A DNA stretch of 64,000 nucleotides. It comes from Paragordius varius (taxonomy: Eukaryota > Nematomorpha). The position numbers and the translations under genes were made by a program. The notes under the pieces were generated by a model, which was given only the letters and a program-made list of their open reading frames with translations, was not told the origin of the DNA and made no database searches. The DNA lies in NCBI GenBank assembly GCA_964247055.1, contig OZ176053.1, forward strand, positions 13,702,001 to 13,766,000. The letters run 5' to 3'. Each line of letters starts with the position of its first letter. The stretch's first letter is position 1. Positions 38,717 through 52,100 of the stretch are shown one piece after another.

Positions 38717-41232
38717 CTTAGTAAGACTACATCAAAATATAGAGATATTTTGACAAACTCTTTCATATCCGATTTTTACAACGATACTTTAAAAATTAAT
38801 GTATTAAACTAGTCGCATCAATACTCAAGTTAAACTTTGTCCTTAAAAATCGGATATTGGTCACCGGTGAACAAAATTATTTTTTATACATTCTCTTAGT
38901 AAGACTACATCAAAATATAGAGATAGTTTGACAAACTCTTTCATATCCGATTTTTACAACAATACTTTAAAAATTAATGTATAAAACTAGTCGTATCAAT
39001 AAATCGCATCAATACTATAGTTAAACTTTGTCCTTAAAAATCGGATATTGGTCACCGGTGAACAAAATAATTTTTGATACATTCTCTTAGTAAGACTACA
39101 TCAAAATATAGAGATAGTTTGACAAACTCTTTCATCTCCAATTTTTACAACGATACTTTAAAAATTATGGTATTAAACCAGTCGCATCAATACTCAAGTT
39201 AAACTTTGTCCTTAAAAATCGGATATTGGTCACCGGTGAACAAAATAATTTTTTTACATTCTCTTAGTAAGACTACATCAAAATATAGAGATAGTTTGAC
39301 AAACTCTTTCAAATGCGATTTTTACAACGATACTTTAAAAATTAATCTATTAAACTAGTCGCATCAATACTCAAGTTAAACTTTGTCCTTAAAAATCGGA
39401 TATTGGTCACCGGTGAACAAAATAATTTTTTATACATTCTCTTAGCAAGACTACATCAAATAATAGAGATAGTTTGACAAACTCTTTCATATCCGATTTT
39501 TACAACGATACTTTAAAAATTAATGTATAAAACTAGTCGTATCAATAAGTCGCATCAATACTCAAGTTAAACTTTGTCCTTAAAAATCGGATATTGGTCA
39601 CCGGTGAACAAAATAATTTTTTATATATTCTCTTAGTAAGACTACATCAAAATATAGAGATAGTTTGACAAACTCTTTCATATCCGATTTTTACAACGAT
39701 ACTTTAAAAATTAATGTATAAAACTAGTCGCATCAATACTCAAGTTAAACTTTGTCCTTAAAAATCGGATATTGCTCACCGGTGAACAAAATTTTTTTTA
39801 TACATTCTCTTAGTAGGACTACATATAAATATAGAGATAGTTTGGCAAACTCTTTCATATCCGATTTTTACAACAATACTTTAAAAATTAATGTATAAAA
39901 CTAGTCGCATGATTACTCAAGTTAAACTTTGTCCTTAAAAATCGGATATTGGTCACCGGTGAACAAAATAATTTTTTATACATTCTCTTAGTAAGACTAC
40001 ATCAAAATATAGAGATAGTTTGACAAACTCTTTCATATCCGATTTTTACAACGATACTTTAAAAATTAATGTATAAAACTAGTCGCATCAATACTCAAGT
40101 TAAACTTTGTCCTTAAAAATCGGATATTGGTCACCGGTGAACAAAATTATTTTTTATACATTCTCTTAGTAAGACTACATCAAAATATAGAGATAGTTTG
40201 AGAAACTCTTTCATATCCGATTTTTACAACGATACTTTAAAAATTAATGTATTAAACTAGTCGCATCAATACTCAAGTTAAACTTTGTCCTTAAAAATCG
40301 GATATTGGTCACCGGTGAACAAAATTATTTTTTATACATTCTCTTAGTAAGAATACATCAAAATATAGAGATAGTTTGACAAACTCTTTCATATCCGATT
40401 TTTACAACGATACTTTAAAAATTAATGTATTAAACTAGTCGCATCAATACTCAAGTTAAACTTTGTCCTTAAAAATCGGATATTGGTCACCGGTGAACAA
40501 AATTATTTTTTATACATTCTCTTAGTAAGACTACATCAAAATATAGAGATAGTTTGACAAACTCTTTAATATCTGATTTTTACAACGATACTTTAAAAAT
40601 TAATGTATAATTTAGCATACGACAATATTCAATTTAAACTTTGTCCTTAAAAATCGGATATTGGTGACCGGTGAACGAAACTATTTTCTATACATTCTCT
40701 TAGAAGGACTACATTAAAATATAGAGATAGTTTGGCAAACTCTTTCATATCCGATTTTTACAACAATACTTTAAAAATTAATGTATAAAACTAGTCGCAT
40801 GATTACTCAAGTTAAACTTTGTCCTTAAAAATCGGATATTGGTCACCGGTGAACAAAATAATTTTTTATACATTCTCTTAGTAAGACTACATCAAAATAT
40901 AGAGATAGTTTTGCAAACTCTTTCATATCCGATTTTTACAACGATACTTTAAAAATTAATGAATAAAACTAGTCGCATCAATACTCAAGTTAAACTTTGT
41001 CCTTAAAAATCAGATATTGGTCACCGGTGAACAAAATTATTTTTTATACATTCTCTTAGTAAGACTACATCAAAATATAGAGATAGTTTGACAAACTCTT
41101 TCATATCCGATTTTTACAACGATACATTAAAAATTAATGTATTAAACTAGTCGCATCAATACTCAAGTTAAACTTTGTCCTTAAAAATCGGATATTGGTC
41201 ACAGGTGAACAAAATTATTTTTTATACATTCT
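38717..41232 (+). repeat. HOR fragments and truncated segmental copy between duplicates
   Basis: This contains the CCAATTTTTAC (here TCTCCAATTT), CAAATGCG, AGCAAGAC, ACATATAAATA and GTTTGAGAAAC units of the ten-monomer HOR, then at about 40.52-40.73 kb a short copy of the TTTAGCATACGACAATATTC segment. That copy switches within the next monomer, near 40,730, to an ordinary GTTTGGCAAAC unit. ACGACAATAT at 40,619 is 712 bp (four monomers) before the copy at 41,331. The abrupt switch inside a monomer, with register kept, is what homologous unequal exchange would leave. Confidence 0.8.
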
Positions 41233-42826
41233 CTTAGTAAGACTACATCAAAATATAGAGATAGTTTGACAAACTCTTTAATATCTGATTTTTACAACGA
41301 TAATTTAAAAATTAATGTATAATTTAGCATACGACAATATTCAATTTAAACTTTGTCCTTAAAATCGGATATTGGTGACCGGTGAACGAAACTATTTTCT
41401 ATACATTCTCTTAGAAGGACTTCATTAAAATATAGAGATAGTTTGACAAAGTCTTTCATATCCGATTTTTACAACGTTACTTTAAAAATTAATGTATAAA
41501 ACTAGTCGCATCAATACTCAACCTAAACTTTGTCCTTAAAAATGGGATATTGGTCACCGGTGAACAAAACTATTTTTTATACATTCTCTTAGTAAGACTA
41601 CATCAAAATATAGAGATAGTTTGACAAACTCTTTAATATCTGATTTTTAGAGCGATACTTTAAAAATTAATGTATAATTTAGCATACGACAATAAGCAAG
41701 TTAAACTTTGTCCTTAAAAATCGGATATTAGTCGCCGGTAAAGAAAATAATTTTTTATACATTCTCTTAGTAGTACTACATCAAAATATAGAGATAGTTT
41801 GACAAACTCTTTAATATCTGATTTTTAGAGCGATACTTTAAAAATAAATGTATAATTTAGCATACGACAATAAGCAAGTTAAACTTTGTCCTTAAAAATC
41901 GGATATTGGTCTCCGGTGAACAAAATTATTTTTTATACATTCTCTTATTAAGACTACATCAAAATATAGAGATAGTTCAAACTCTTTCATATCCGATTTT
42001 TACAACGATACTTTAAAAATTAATGTATAAAACTAGTCGCATCAATACTCAAGCTAAACTTTGTCCTTAAAAATGGGATATTGGTCACCGGTGAACAAAA
42101 TTATTTTTTATACATTCTCTTATTAAGACTACATCAAAATATAGAGATAGTTTGACAAACTCTTTCATATCCGATTTTTACAACGATACTTTAAAAATTA
42201 ATGTATAAAACTAGTCGCATCAATACTCAAGTTAAACTTTGTCCTTAAAAATCGGATATTGGTCACCGGTGAACAAAATTTTTTTTATACATTCTCTTAG
42301 TAGGACTACATATAAATATAGAGATAGTTTGGCAAACTCTTTCATATCCGATTTTTACAACGATACTTTAAAAATTAATGTATAAAACTAGTCGCATCAA
42401 TACTCAAGTTAAACTTTGTCCTTAAAAATCGGATATTGGTCACCGGTGAACAAAATTTTTTTTATACATTCTCTTAGTAGGACTACATATAAATATAGAG
42501 ATAGTTTGGCAAACTCTTTCATATCCGATTTTTACAACGATACTTTAAAAATTATGGTATAACCAGTCGCATCAATACTCAAGTTAAACTTTGTCCTTAA
42601 AAATCGGATATTGGTCACCGGTGAACAAAATTATTTTTTATACATTCTCTTAGTAAGACTACATCAAAATATAGAGATATTTTGACAAACTCTTTCATAT
42701 CCGATTTTTACAACGATACTTTAAAAATTAATGTGTTAAACTAGTCGCATTAATACTCAAGTTAAACTTTGTCCTTAAAAATCGGATATTGGTCACCGGT
42801 GAACAAAATTATTTTTTATACATTCT
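41233..42826 (+). repeat. Segmental duplication, right member (offset ~4,111)
   Basis: This is the partner of 37,122-38,716 with the same nine-unit order. It has its own changes: CGATAATTTAAAA, CCTTAAAATCGG (one A lost) and GGACTTCATTAAAA. The match ends at 42,827, where the next unit reads GTTTGGCAAACTTCATATCC, a local six-base deletion marker that recurs at 43,771 and 45,230. Confidence 0.86.
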
Positions 42827-43545
42827 CTTAGTAAGACTACATCAAAATATAGAGATAGTTTGGCAAACTTCATATCCGATTTTTACAACGATACTTTAAA
42901 AATTAATGTATAAAACTAGTCGTATCAATAAATCGCATCAACACTCAAGTTAAACTTTGTCCTTAAAAATCGGATATTGGTCACCGGTGAACAAAATTTT
43001 TTTTATACATTCTCTTAGTAGGACTACATATAAATATAGAGATAGTTTGGCAAACTCTTTCATATCCGATTTTTACAACGATACTTTAAAAATTATGGTA
43101 TAACCAGTCGCATCAATACTCAAGTTAAACTTTGTCCTTAAAAATCGGATATTGGTCACCGGTGAACAAAATTATTTTTTATACATTCTCTTAGTAAGAC
43201 TACATCAAAATATAGAGATATTTTGACAAACTCTTTCATATCCGATTTTTACAACGATACTTTAAAAATTAATGTGTTAAACTAGTCGCATTAATACTCA
43301 AGTTAAACTTTGTCCTTAAAAATCGGATATTGGTCACCGGTGAACAAAATTATTTTTTATACATTCTCCTAGTAGGACTACATCAAAATATAGAGATAGT
43401 TTGGCAAACTCTTTCATATCTGATTTTTACAACGATACTTTAAAAATTAATCTATTAAACTAGTCGCATCAATACTCAAGTTAAACTTTGTCCTTAAAAA
43501 TCGGATATTGGTCACCGGTGAACAAAATAATTTTTTATACATTCT

Positions 43546-45004
43546 CTTAGCAAGACTACATCAAATAATAGAGATAGTTTGACAAACTCTTTCATATCCG
43601 ATTTTCACAACGATACTTTATAAATTAATGTATAAAACTAGTCGTATCAATAAGTCGCATCAATACTCAAGTTAAACTTTGTCCTTAAAAATCGGATATT
43701 GGTCACCGGTGAACAAAATTATTTTTTATACATTCTCTTAGTAGGACTACATCAAAATATAGAGATAGTTTGGCAAACTTCATATCCGATTTTTACAACG
43801 ATACTTTAAAAATTAATGTATAAAACTAGTCGTATCAATAAATCGCATCAACACTCAAGTTAAACTTTGTCCTTAAAAATCGGATATTGGTCACCGGTGA
43901 ACAAAATGATTTTTTATACATTCTCTTAGTAGGACTACATCAAAATATAGAGATAGTTTGGCAAACTCTTTCATATCTGATTTTTACAACGATACTTTAA
44001 AAATTAATCTATTAAACTAGTCGCATCAATACTCAAGTTAAACTTTGTCCTTAAAAATCGGATATTGGTCACCGGTGAACAAAATAATTTTTTATACATT
44101 CTCTTAGCAAGACTACATCAAATAATAGAGATAGTTTGACAAACTCTTTCATATCCGATTTTTACAACGATACTTTATAAATAAATGTATAAAACTAGTC
44201 GTATCAATAAGTCGCATCAATACTCAAGTTAAACTTTGTCCTTAAAAATCGGATATTGGTCACCGGTGAACAAAATAATTTTTTATATATTCTCTTAGTA
44301 AGACTACATCAAAATATAGAGATAGTTTGACAAACTCTTTCATATCCGATTTTTACAACGATACTTTAAAAATTAATCTATTAAACTAGTCGCATCAATA
44401 CTCAAGTTAAACTTTGTCCTTAAAAATCGGATATTGGTCACCGGTGAACAAAATAATTTTTTATACATTCTCTTAGCAAGACTACATCAAATAATAGAGA
44501 TAGTTTGACAAACTGTTTCATATCCGATTTTTACAACAATACTTTAAAAATTAATGTATAAAACTAGTCGCATGATTACTCAAGTTAAACTTTGTCCTTA
44601 AAAATCGGATATTGGTCACCGGTGAACAAAATTTTTTTTATACATTCTCTTAGTAGGACTACATATAAATATAGAGATAGTTTGGCAAACTCTTTCATAT
44701 CCGATTTTTACAACAATACTTTAAAAATTAATGTATAAAACTAGTCGCATGATTACTCAAGTTAAACTTTGTCCTTAAAAATCGGATATTGGTCACCGGT
44801 GAACAAAATAATTTTTTATACATTCTCTTAGTAAGACTACATCAAAATATAGAGATAGTTTTGCAAACTCTTTCATATCCGATTTTTACAACGATACTTT
44901 AAAACTTAATGAATAAAACTAGTCGTATCAATACTCAAGTTAAACTTTGTCCTTAAAAATCAGATATTGGTCACCGGTGAACAAAATTATTTTTTATACA
45001 TTCT
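43546..45004 (+). repeat. Tandem duplication, copy 1 (1,459 bp)
   Basis: The eight monomers include an AGCAAGAC long unit with GATTTTCACAAC (43,601), a GGCAAACTTCATATCC unit (43,771), a TTCATATCTG unit with TTAATCTATT, AGCAAGAC with AAATAAATGTATAAAAC, and units ending in GCATGATTAC. All landmarks recur 1,459 bp later (ATTTTCACAAC at 45,060; TGGCAAACTT at 45,230; CTAGTCGCATGATTAC at 46,200). Confidence 0.87.
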
Positions 45005-46267
45005 CTTAGTAAGACTACATCAAATAATAGAGATAGTTTGACAAACTCTTTCATATCCGATTTTCACAACGATACTTTATAAATTAATGTATAAAACTAG
45101 TCGTATCAATAAGTCGCATCAATACTCAAGTTAAACTTTGTCCTTAAAAATCGGATATTGGTCACCGGTGAACAAAATTATTTTTTATACATTCTCTTAG
45201 TAGGACTACATCAAAATATAGAGATAGTTTGGCAAACTTCATATCCGATTTTTACAACGATACTTTAAAAATTAATGTATAAAACTAGTCGTATCAATAA
45301 ATCGCATCAACACTCAAGTTAAACTTTGTCCTTAAAAATCGGATATTGGTCACCGGTGAACAAAATGATTTTTTATACATTCTCTTAGTAGGACTACATC
45401 AAAATATAGAGATAGTTTGGCAAACTCTTTCATATCTGATTTTTACAACGATACTTTAAAAATTAATCTATTAAACTAGTCGCATCAATACTCAAGTTAA
45501 ACTTTGTCCTTAAAAATCGGATATTGGTCACCGGTGAACAAAATAATTTTTTATACATTCTCTTAGCAAGACTACATCAAATAATAGAGATAGTTTGACA
45601 AACTCTTTCATATCCGATTTTTACAACGATACTTTATAAATAAATGTATAAAACTAGTCGTATCAATAAGTCGCATCAATACTCAAGTTAAACTTTGTCC
45701 TTAAAAATCGGATATTGGTCACCGGTGAACAAAATAATTTTTTATATATTCTCTTAGTAAGACTACATCAAAATATAGAGATAGTTTGACAAACTCTTTC
45801 ATATCCGATTTTTACAACGATACTTTAAAAATTAATCTATTAAACTAGTCGCATCAATACTCAAGTTAAACTTTGTCCTTAAAAATCGGATATTGGTCAC
45901 CGGTGAACAAAATAATTTTTTTTACATTCTCTTAGCAAGACTACATCAAATAATAGAGATAGTTTGACAAACTGTTTCATATCCGATTTTTACAACAATA
46001 CTTTAAAAATTAATGTATAAAACTAGTCGCATGATTACTCAAGTTAAACTTTGTCCTTAAAAATCGGATATTGGTCACCGGTGAACAAAATTTTTTTTAT
46101 ACATTCTCTTAGTAGGACTACATATAAATATAGAGATAGTTTGGCAAACTCTTTCATATCCGATTTTTACAACAATACTTTAAAAATTAATGTATAAAAC
46201 TAGTCGCATGATTACTCAAGTTAAACTTTGTCCTTAAAAATCGGATATTGGTCACCGGTGAACAAAA
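45005..46267 (+). repeat. Tandem duplication, copy 2 (collinear for about 1,263 bp)
   Basis: This matches 43,546-44,808 in order and spacing. It differs at the opening (CTTAGTAAG instead of CTTAGCAAG) and by an A/T-run change (AATTTTTTTTACATTC near 45,915). It parts from copy 1 at about 46,268, where copy 1 continues with a GTTTTGC unit and copy 2 with an ordinary unit. Confidence 0.85.
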
Positions 46268-46996
46268 TTATTTTTTATACATTCTCTTAGTAAGACTACA
46301 TCAAAATATAGAGATAGTTTGACAAACTCTTTCATATCCGATTTTTACAACGATACTTTAAAAATTAATGTATTAAACTAGTCGCATCAATACTCAAGTT
46401 AAACTTTGTCCTTAAAAATCGGATATTGGTCACAGGTGAACAAAATTATTTTTTATACATTCTCTTAGTAAGACTACATCAAAATATAGAGATAGTTTGA
46501 CAAACTCTTTAATATCTGATTTTTACAACGATAATTTAAAAATTAATGTATAATTTAGCATACGACAATATTCAATTTAAACTTTGTCCTTAAAATCGGA
46601 TATTGGTGACCGGTGAACGAAACTATTTTCTATACATTCTCTTAGTAGTACTACATCAAAATATAGAGATAGTTTGACAAACTCTTTAATATCTGATTTT
46701 TAGAGCGATACTTTAAAAATAAATGTATAATTTAGCATACGACAATAAGCAAGTTAAACTTTGTCCTTAAAAATCGGATATTGGTCTCCGGTGAACAAAA
46801 TTATTTTTTATACATTCTCTTATTAAGACTACATCAAAATATAGAGATAGTTTGACAAACTCTTTCATATCCGATTTTTACAACGATACTTTAAAAATTA
46901 ATGTATAAAACTAGTCGCATCAATACTCAACCTAAACTTTGTCCTTAAAAATGGGATATTGGTCACCGTTGAACAAAACTATTTTTTATACATTCT

Positions 46997-47174
46997 CTTA
47001 GTAAGACTACATCAAAATATAGAGATAGTTTGACAAACTCTTTAATATCTGATTTTTAGAGCGATACTTTAAAAATTAATGTATAATTTAGCATACGACA
47101 ATAAGCAAGTTAAACTTTGTCCTTAAAAATCGGATATTAGTCGCCGGTAAAGAAAATAATTTTTTATACATTCT
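46997..47174 (+). repeat. Variant class V1 monomer (178 bp)
   Basis: This is a good example of the most divergent class. It reads TTAATATCTGATTTTTAGAGCG instead of TTCATATCCGATTTTTACAACG, ATAATTTAGCATACGACAA instead of ATAAAACTAGTCGCATCAA, and TTAGTCGCCGGTAAAGAAAA instead of TTGGTCACCGGTGAACAAAA. Length is unchanged at 178 bp. In inverted repeat A, the single C-to-T change in the first arm would leave a G.U wobble in RNA, while the palindrome at 145-154 is lost. V1 is usually followed directly by V2. Pairs or parts occur near 19.1, 22.5, 34.8, 37.5, 41.6 and 47.0 kb and repeatedly from 49 to 63.5 kb. Confidence 0.9.
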
Positions 47175-47352
47175 CTTAGTAGTACTACATCAAAATATAG
47201 AGATAGTTTGACAAACTCTTTAATATCTGATTTTTAGAGCGATACTTTAAAAATAAATGTATAATTTAGCATACGACAATAAGCAAGTTAAACTTTGTCC
47301 TTAAAAATCGGATATTGGTCTCCGGTGAACAAAATTATTTTTTATACATTCT
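47175..47352 (+). repeat. Variant class V2 monomer (178 bp)
   Basis: This is the partner of V1 and follows it head to tail. It opens with CTTAGTAGTACTACATC, shares TTAATATCTGATTTTTAGAGCG and the ATAATTTAGCATACGACAA middle with V1, has AAAAATAAATGTATAA where most copies read AAAAATTAATGTATAA, and ends with TTGGTCTCCGGTGAAC. The next monomer usually opens with CTTATTAAGAC, so V1-V2-(TTATTAAG monomer) forms a three-unit module of about 535 bp that has been copied many times. GTAGTAC at the start is itself a 7-base odd palindrome. The module is scattered left of 46 kb and dominant in the right quarter. Confidence 0.88.
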
Positions 47353-49095
47353 CTTATTAAGACTACATCAAAATATAGAGATAGTTTAACAAACTCTTTC
47401 ATATCCGATTTTTACAACGATACTTTAAAAATTAATGTATAAAACTAGTCGCATCAATACTCAAGCTAAACTTTGTCCTTAAAAATGGGATATTGGTCAC
47501 CGGTGAACAAAATTATTTTTTATACATTCTCTTAGTAAGACTACATCAAAATATAGAGATAGTTTGACAAACTCTTTCATATCCGATTTTTACAACGATA
47601 CTTTAAAAATTAATGTATAATAATAGTCGCATCAATACTCAAGCTAAACTTTGTTCTTAAAAATACGATATTGGTCACCGGTGAACAAAATTATTTTTTA
47701 TACATTCTCTTATTAAGACTACATCAAAATATAGAGATAGTTTGACAAACTCTTTCATATCCGATTTTTACAACGATACTTTAAAAATTAATGTATAAAA
47801 CTAGTCGTATAAATACTTAAGTTAAACTTTGTCCTTAAAAATCGGATATTGGTCACCGGTGAACAAAATTATTTTTTATACATTCTCTTATTAAGACTAC
47901 ATCAAAATATAGAGATAGTTTGATTAACTCTTTCATATCCGATTTTTACAACGATACTTTTAAAATTAATGTATAAAACTAATCGCATCAATACTCAAGT
48001 TAAAGTTTGTCCTTAAAAATCGGATATTGGTCTCCGGTGAACAAAATTATTTTTTATACATTCTCTTATTAAGACTACATCAAAATATAGAGATAGTTTG
48101 ATTAACTCTTTCATATCCGATTTTTACAACGATACTTTTAAAATTAATGTATAAAACTAATCGCATCAATACTCAAGTTAAAGTTTGTCCTTAAAAATCG
48201 GATATTGGTCTCTGGTGAACAAAATTATTTTTTATACATTCTCTTATTAAGACTACATCAAAATATAGAGATAGTTTGACAAACTCTTTCATATCCGATT
48301 TTTACAACGATACTTTGAAAATTAATGTATAAAACTAATCGCATCAATACTCAAGTTAAAGTTTGTCCTTAAAAATCGGATATTGGTCTCCGGTGAACAA
48401 AATTATTTTTTATACATTCTCTTATTAAGACTACATCAAAATATAGAGATAGTTTGATTAGCTCTTTCATATCCGATTTTTACAACGATACTTTTAAAAT
48501 TAATGTATAAAACTAATCGCATCAATACTCAAGTTAAAGTTTGTCCTTAAAAATCGGATATTGGTCTCCGGTGAACAAAATTATTTTTTATACATTCTCT
48601 TAGTAAGACTACATCAAAATATAGAGATAGTTTGACAAACTCTTTCATATCCGATTTTTACAACGATACTTTGAAAATTAATGTATAAAATTAGTCGCAT
48701 CAATACTCAAGCTAAACTTTGTCCTTAAAAATGGGATATTGGTCACCGGTGAACAAAACTATTTTTTATACATTCTCTTAGTAAGGCTACATCAAAATAT
48801 AGAGATAGTTTGACAAACTCTTTCATATCCGATTTTTACAACGATACTTTTAAAATTAATGTATAAAACTAATCGCATCAATACTCAAGTAAAACTTTGT
48901 CCTTAAAAATCGGATATTGGTCACCGGTGAACAAAATTATTTTTTATACATTCTCTTAGTAAGACTACATGAAAATATAGAGATAGTTTGACAAACTCTT
49001 TCATATCCGATTTTTACAACGATACTTGAAAAAATTAATGTATAAAACTAGTCGTATCAATACTGAAGTTAAACTTTGTCCTTAAAAATCGGATA

Positions 49096-49113
49096 TTGGT
49101 CACCGGTGACCAA
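49096..49113. other. 18-bp perfect palindrome TTGGTCACCGGTGACCAA
   Basis: The common monomer reads TTGGTCACCGGTGAACAAAA, with a 10-bp palindrome. Here one base difference (GACC for GAAC) extends perfect dyad symmetry to 18 bp. The same form occurs at 52,116-52,133 and 52,825-52,842, and at 57,802-57,819 as part of the 4,977-bp duplication. It may be a binding site or a chance extension. Confidence 0.85.
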
Positions 49114-52100
49114 AATTATTTTTTATACATTCTCTTATTAAGACTACATCAAAATATAGAGATAATTTGACAAACTCTTTAATATCTGATTTTTAGAGCG
49201 ATACTTTAAAAATTAATGTATAATTTAGCATACGACAATAAGCAAGTTAAACTTTGTCCTTAAAAATCGGATATTAGTCGCCGGTAAAGAAAATAATTTT
49301 TTATACATTCTCTTAGTAGTACTACATCAAAATATAGAGATAGTTTGACAAACTCTTTAATATCTGATTTTTAGAGCGATACTTTAAAAATAAATGTATA
49401 ATTTAGCATACGACAATAAGCAAGTTAAACTTTGTCCTTAATAATCGGATATTGGTCTCCGGTGAACAAAATTATTTTTTATACATTCTCTTATTAAGAC
49501 TACATCAAAATATAGAGATAGTTTAACAAACTCTTTCATATCCGATTTTTACAACGATACTTTAAAAATTAATGTATAAAACTAGTCGCATCAATACTCA
49601 AGTTAAACTTTGTGAAAAATCGGATATTGGTCACTGGTGAACAAAACTATTTTTTATACATTCTTTTAGTAAGACTACATCAAAATATAGAGATAGTTTG
49701 AACTCTTTCATATCCGATTTTTACAACGATACTTTTAAAATTAATGTATAAAACTAATCGCTTCAATACTCAAGTTAAACTTTGTCCTTAAAAATCGGAT
49801 ATTGGTCTCCGGTGAACAAAATTATTTTTTATACATTCTCTTATTAAGACTACATCAAAATATAGAGATAGTTTGACAAACTCTTTCATATCCGATTTTT
49901 ACAACGATACTTGAAAAAATTAATGTATAAAACTAGTCGTATCAATACTCAAGTTAAACTTTGTCCTTAAAAATCGGATATTGGTCACCGGTGAACAAAA
50001 TTATTTTTTATACATTCTCTTATTAAGACTACATCAAAATATAGAGATAGTTTGACAAACTCTTTAATATCTAATTTTTAGAGCGATACTTTAAAAATTA
50101 ATGTATAATTTAGCATACGACAATAAGCAAGTTAAACTTTGTCCTTAAAAATCGGATATTAGTCGCCGGTAAAGAAAATAATTTTATATACATTCTCTTA
50201 GTAGTACTACATCAAAATATAGAGATAGTTTGACTAACTCTTTCATATCCGATTTTTACAACGATACTTTTAAAATTAATGTATAAAACTAATCGCATCA
50301 ATACTCAAGTTAAACTTTGTCCTTAAAAATCGGATATTGGTCTCCGGTGAACAAAATTATTTTTTATACATTCTCTTATTAAAACTACATCATAATATAG
50401 AGATAGTTTGACAAACTCTTTCATATCCGATTTTTACAACTATACTTTGAAAATTAATGTATAAAATTAGTCGCATCAATACTCAAGCTAAACTTTGTCG
50501 TTAAAAATGGGATATTGGTGACCGGTGAACAAAACTATTTTTTATACATTCTCTTAGTAAGACTACATCAAAATATAGAGATAGTTTGACAAACTCTTTT
50601 ATATCCGATTTTTACAACGATACTTTTAAAATTAATGTATAAAACTAATTGCATCAATACTCAAGTTAAACTTTGTCCTTAAAAATCGGATATTGGTCAC
50701 CGGTGAACAAAATTATTTTTTATACATTCTCTTATTAAGACTACATCAAAATATAGAGATAGTTTAACAAACTCTTTCATATCCGATTTTTAAAACGATA
50801 CTTTAAAAATTAATGTATAATTTAGCATACGACAATAAGCAAGTTAAACTTTGTCCTTAAAAATCGGATATTAGTCGCCGGTAAAGAAAATAATTTTTTA
50901 TACATTCTCTTAGTAGTACTACATCAAAATATAGAGATAGTTTGACAAACTCTTTAATATCTGATTTTTAGAGCGATACTTTAAAAATTAATGTATAATT
51001 TAGCATACGACAATAAGCAAATTAAACTTTGTCCTTAAAAATCGGATATTGGTCTCCGGTGAACAAAACTATTTTTTATACATTCTCTTAGTAAGACTAC
51101 ATCAAAATATAGAGATAGTTTGACAAACTCTTTCATATCCGATTTTTACAACGATACTTTTAAAATTAATGTATAAAACTAATCGCATCAATACTCAAGT
51201 TAAACTTTGTCCTTAAAAATCGGATATTGGTCACCGGTGAACAAAATTATTTTTTATACATTCTCTTAGTAAGACTACATCAAAATATAGAGATAGTTTG
51301 ATAAACTCTTTCATATCCGATTTTTACAACGATACTTAAAAATTAATGCATAAAATTAGTCGTATGAATACTCAAGTTAAACTTTGTCCTTAAAAAACGG
51401 ATATTGGGGATCGGTGAACAAAATTATTTTTTATACATTCTCTTATTAAGACTACATCAAAATATAGAGATAGTTTGACAAACTCTTTCATATCCGATTT
51501 TTAAAACGATACTTTAAAAATTAATGTATAAAACTAGTCGCATCAATACTCAAGTTAAACTTTGTCCTTAAAAATCGGATATTGGTCACCGGTGAACAAA
51601 ATTATTTTTTATACATTCTCTTAGTAGTACTACATCAAAATATAGAGATAGTTTGACAAACTCTTTAATATCTGATTTTTAGAGCGATACTTTAAAAATT
51701 AATGTATAATTTAGCATACGACAATAAGCAAGTTAAACTTTGTCCTTAAAAATCGGATATTGGTCTCCGGTGAACAAAATTATTTTTTATACATTCTCTT
51801 ATTAAGACTACATCAAAATATAGAGATAGTTTGATAAACTCTTTCATATCCGATTTTTATAACCATACTTTAAAAATTGATGTATAAAACTAGTCGCATC
51901 AATACTCAAGTTAAACTTTGTCCTTAAAAATCGGATATTGGTCACCGGTGAACAAAACTATTTTTTATACATTCTTTTAGTAAGACTACATCAAAATATA
52001 GAGATAGTTTGACAAACTCTTTCATATCCGATTTTTACAACGATACTTTTAAAATTAATGTATAAAACTAATCGCATCAATACTCAAGTTAAACTTTGTC

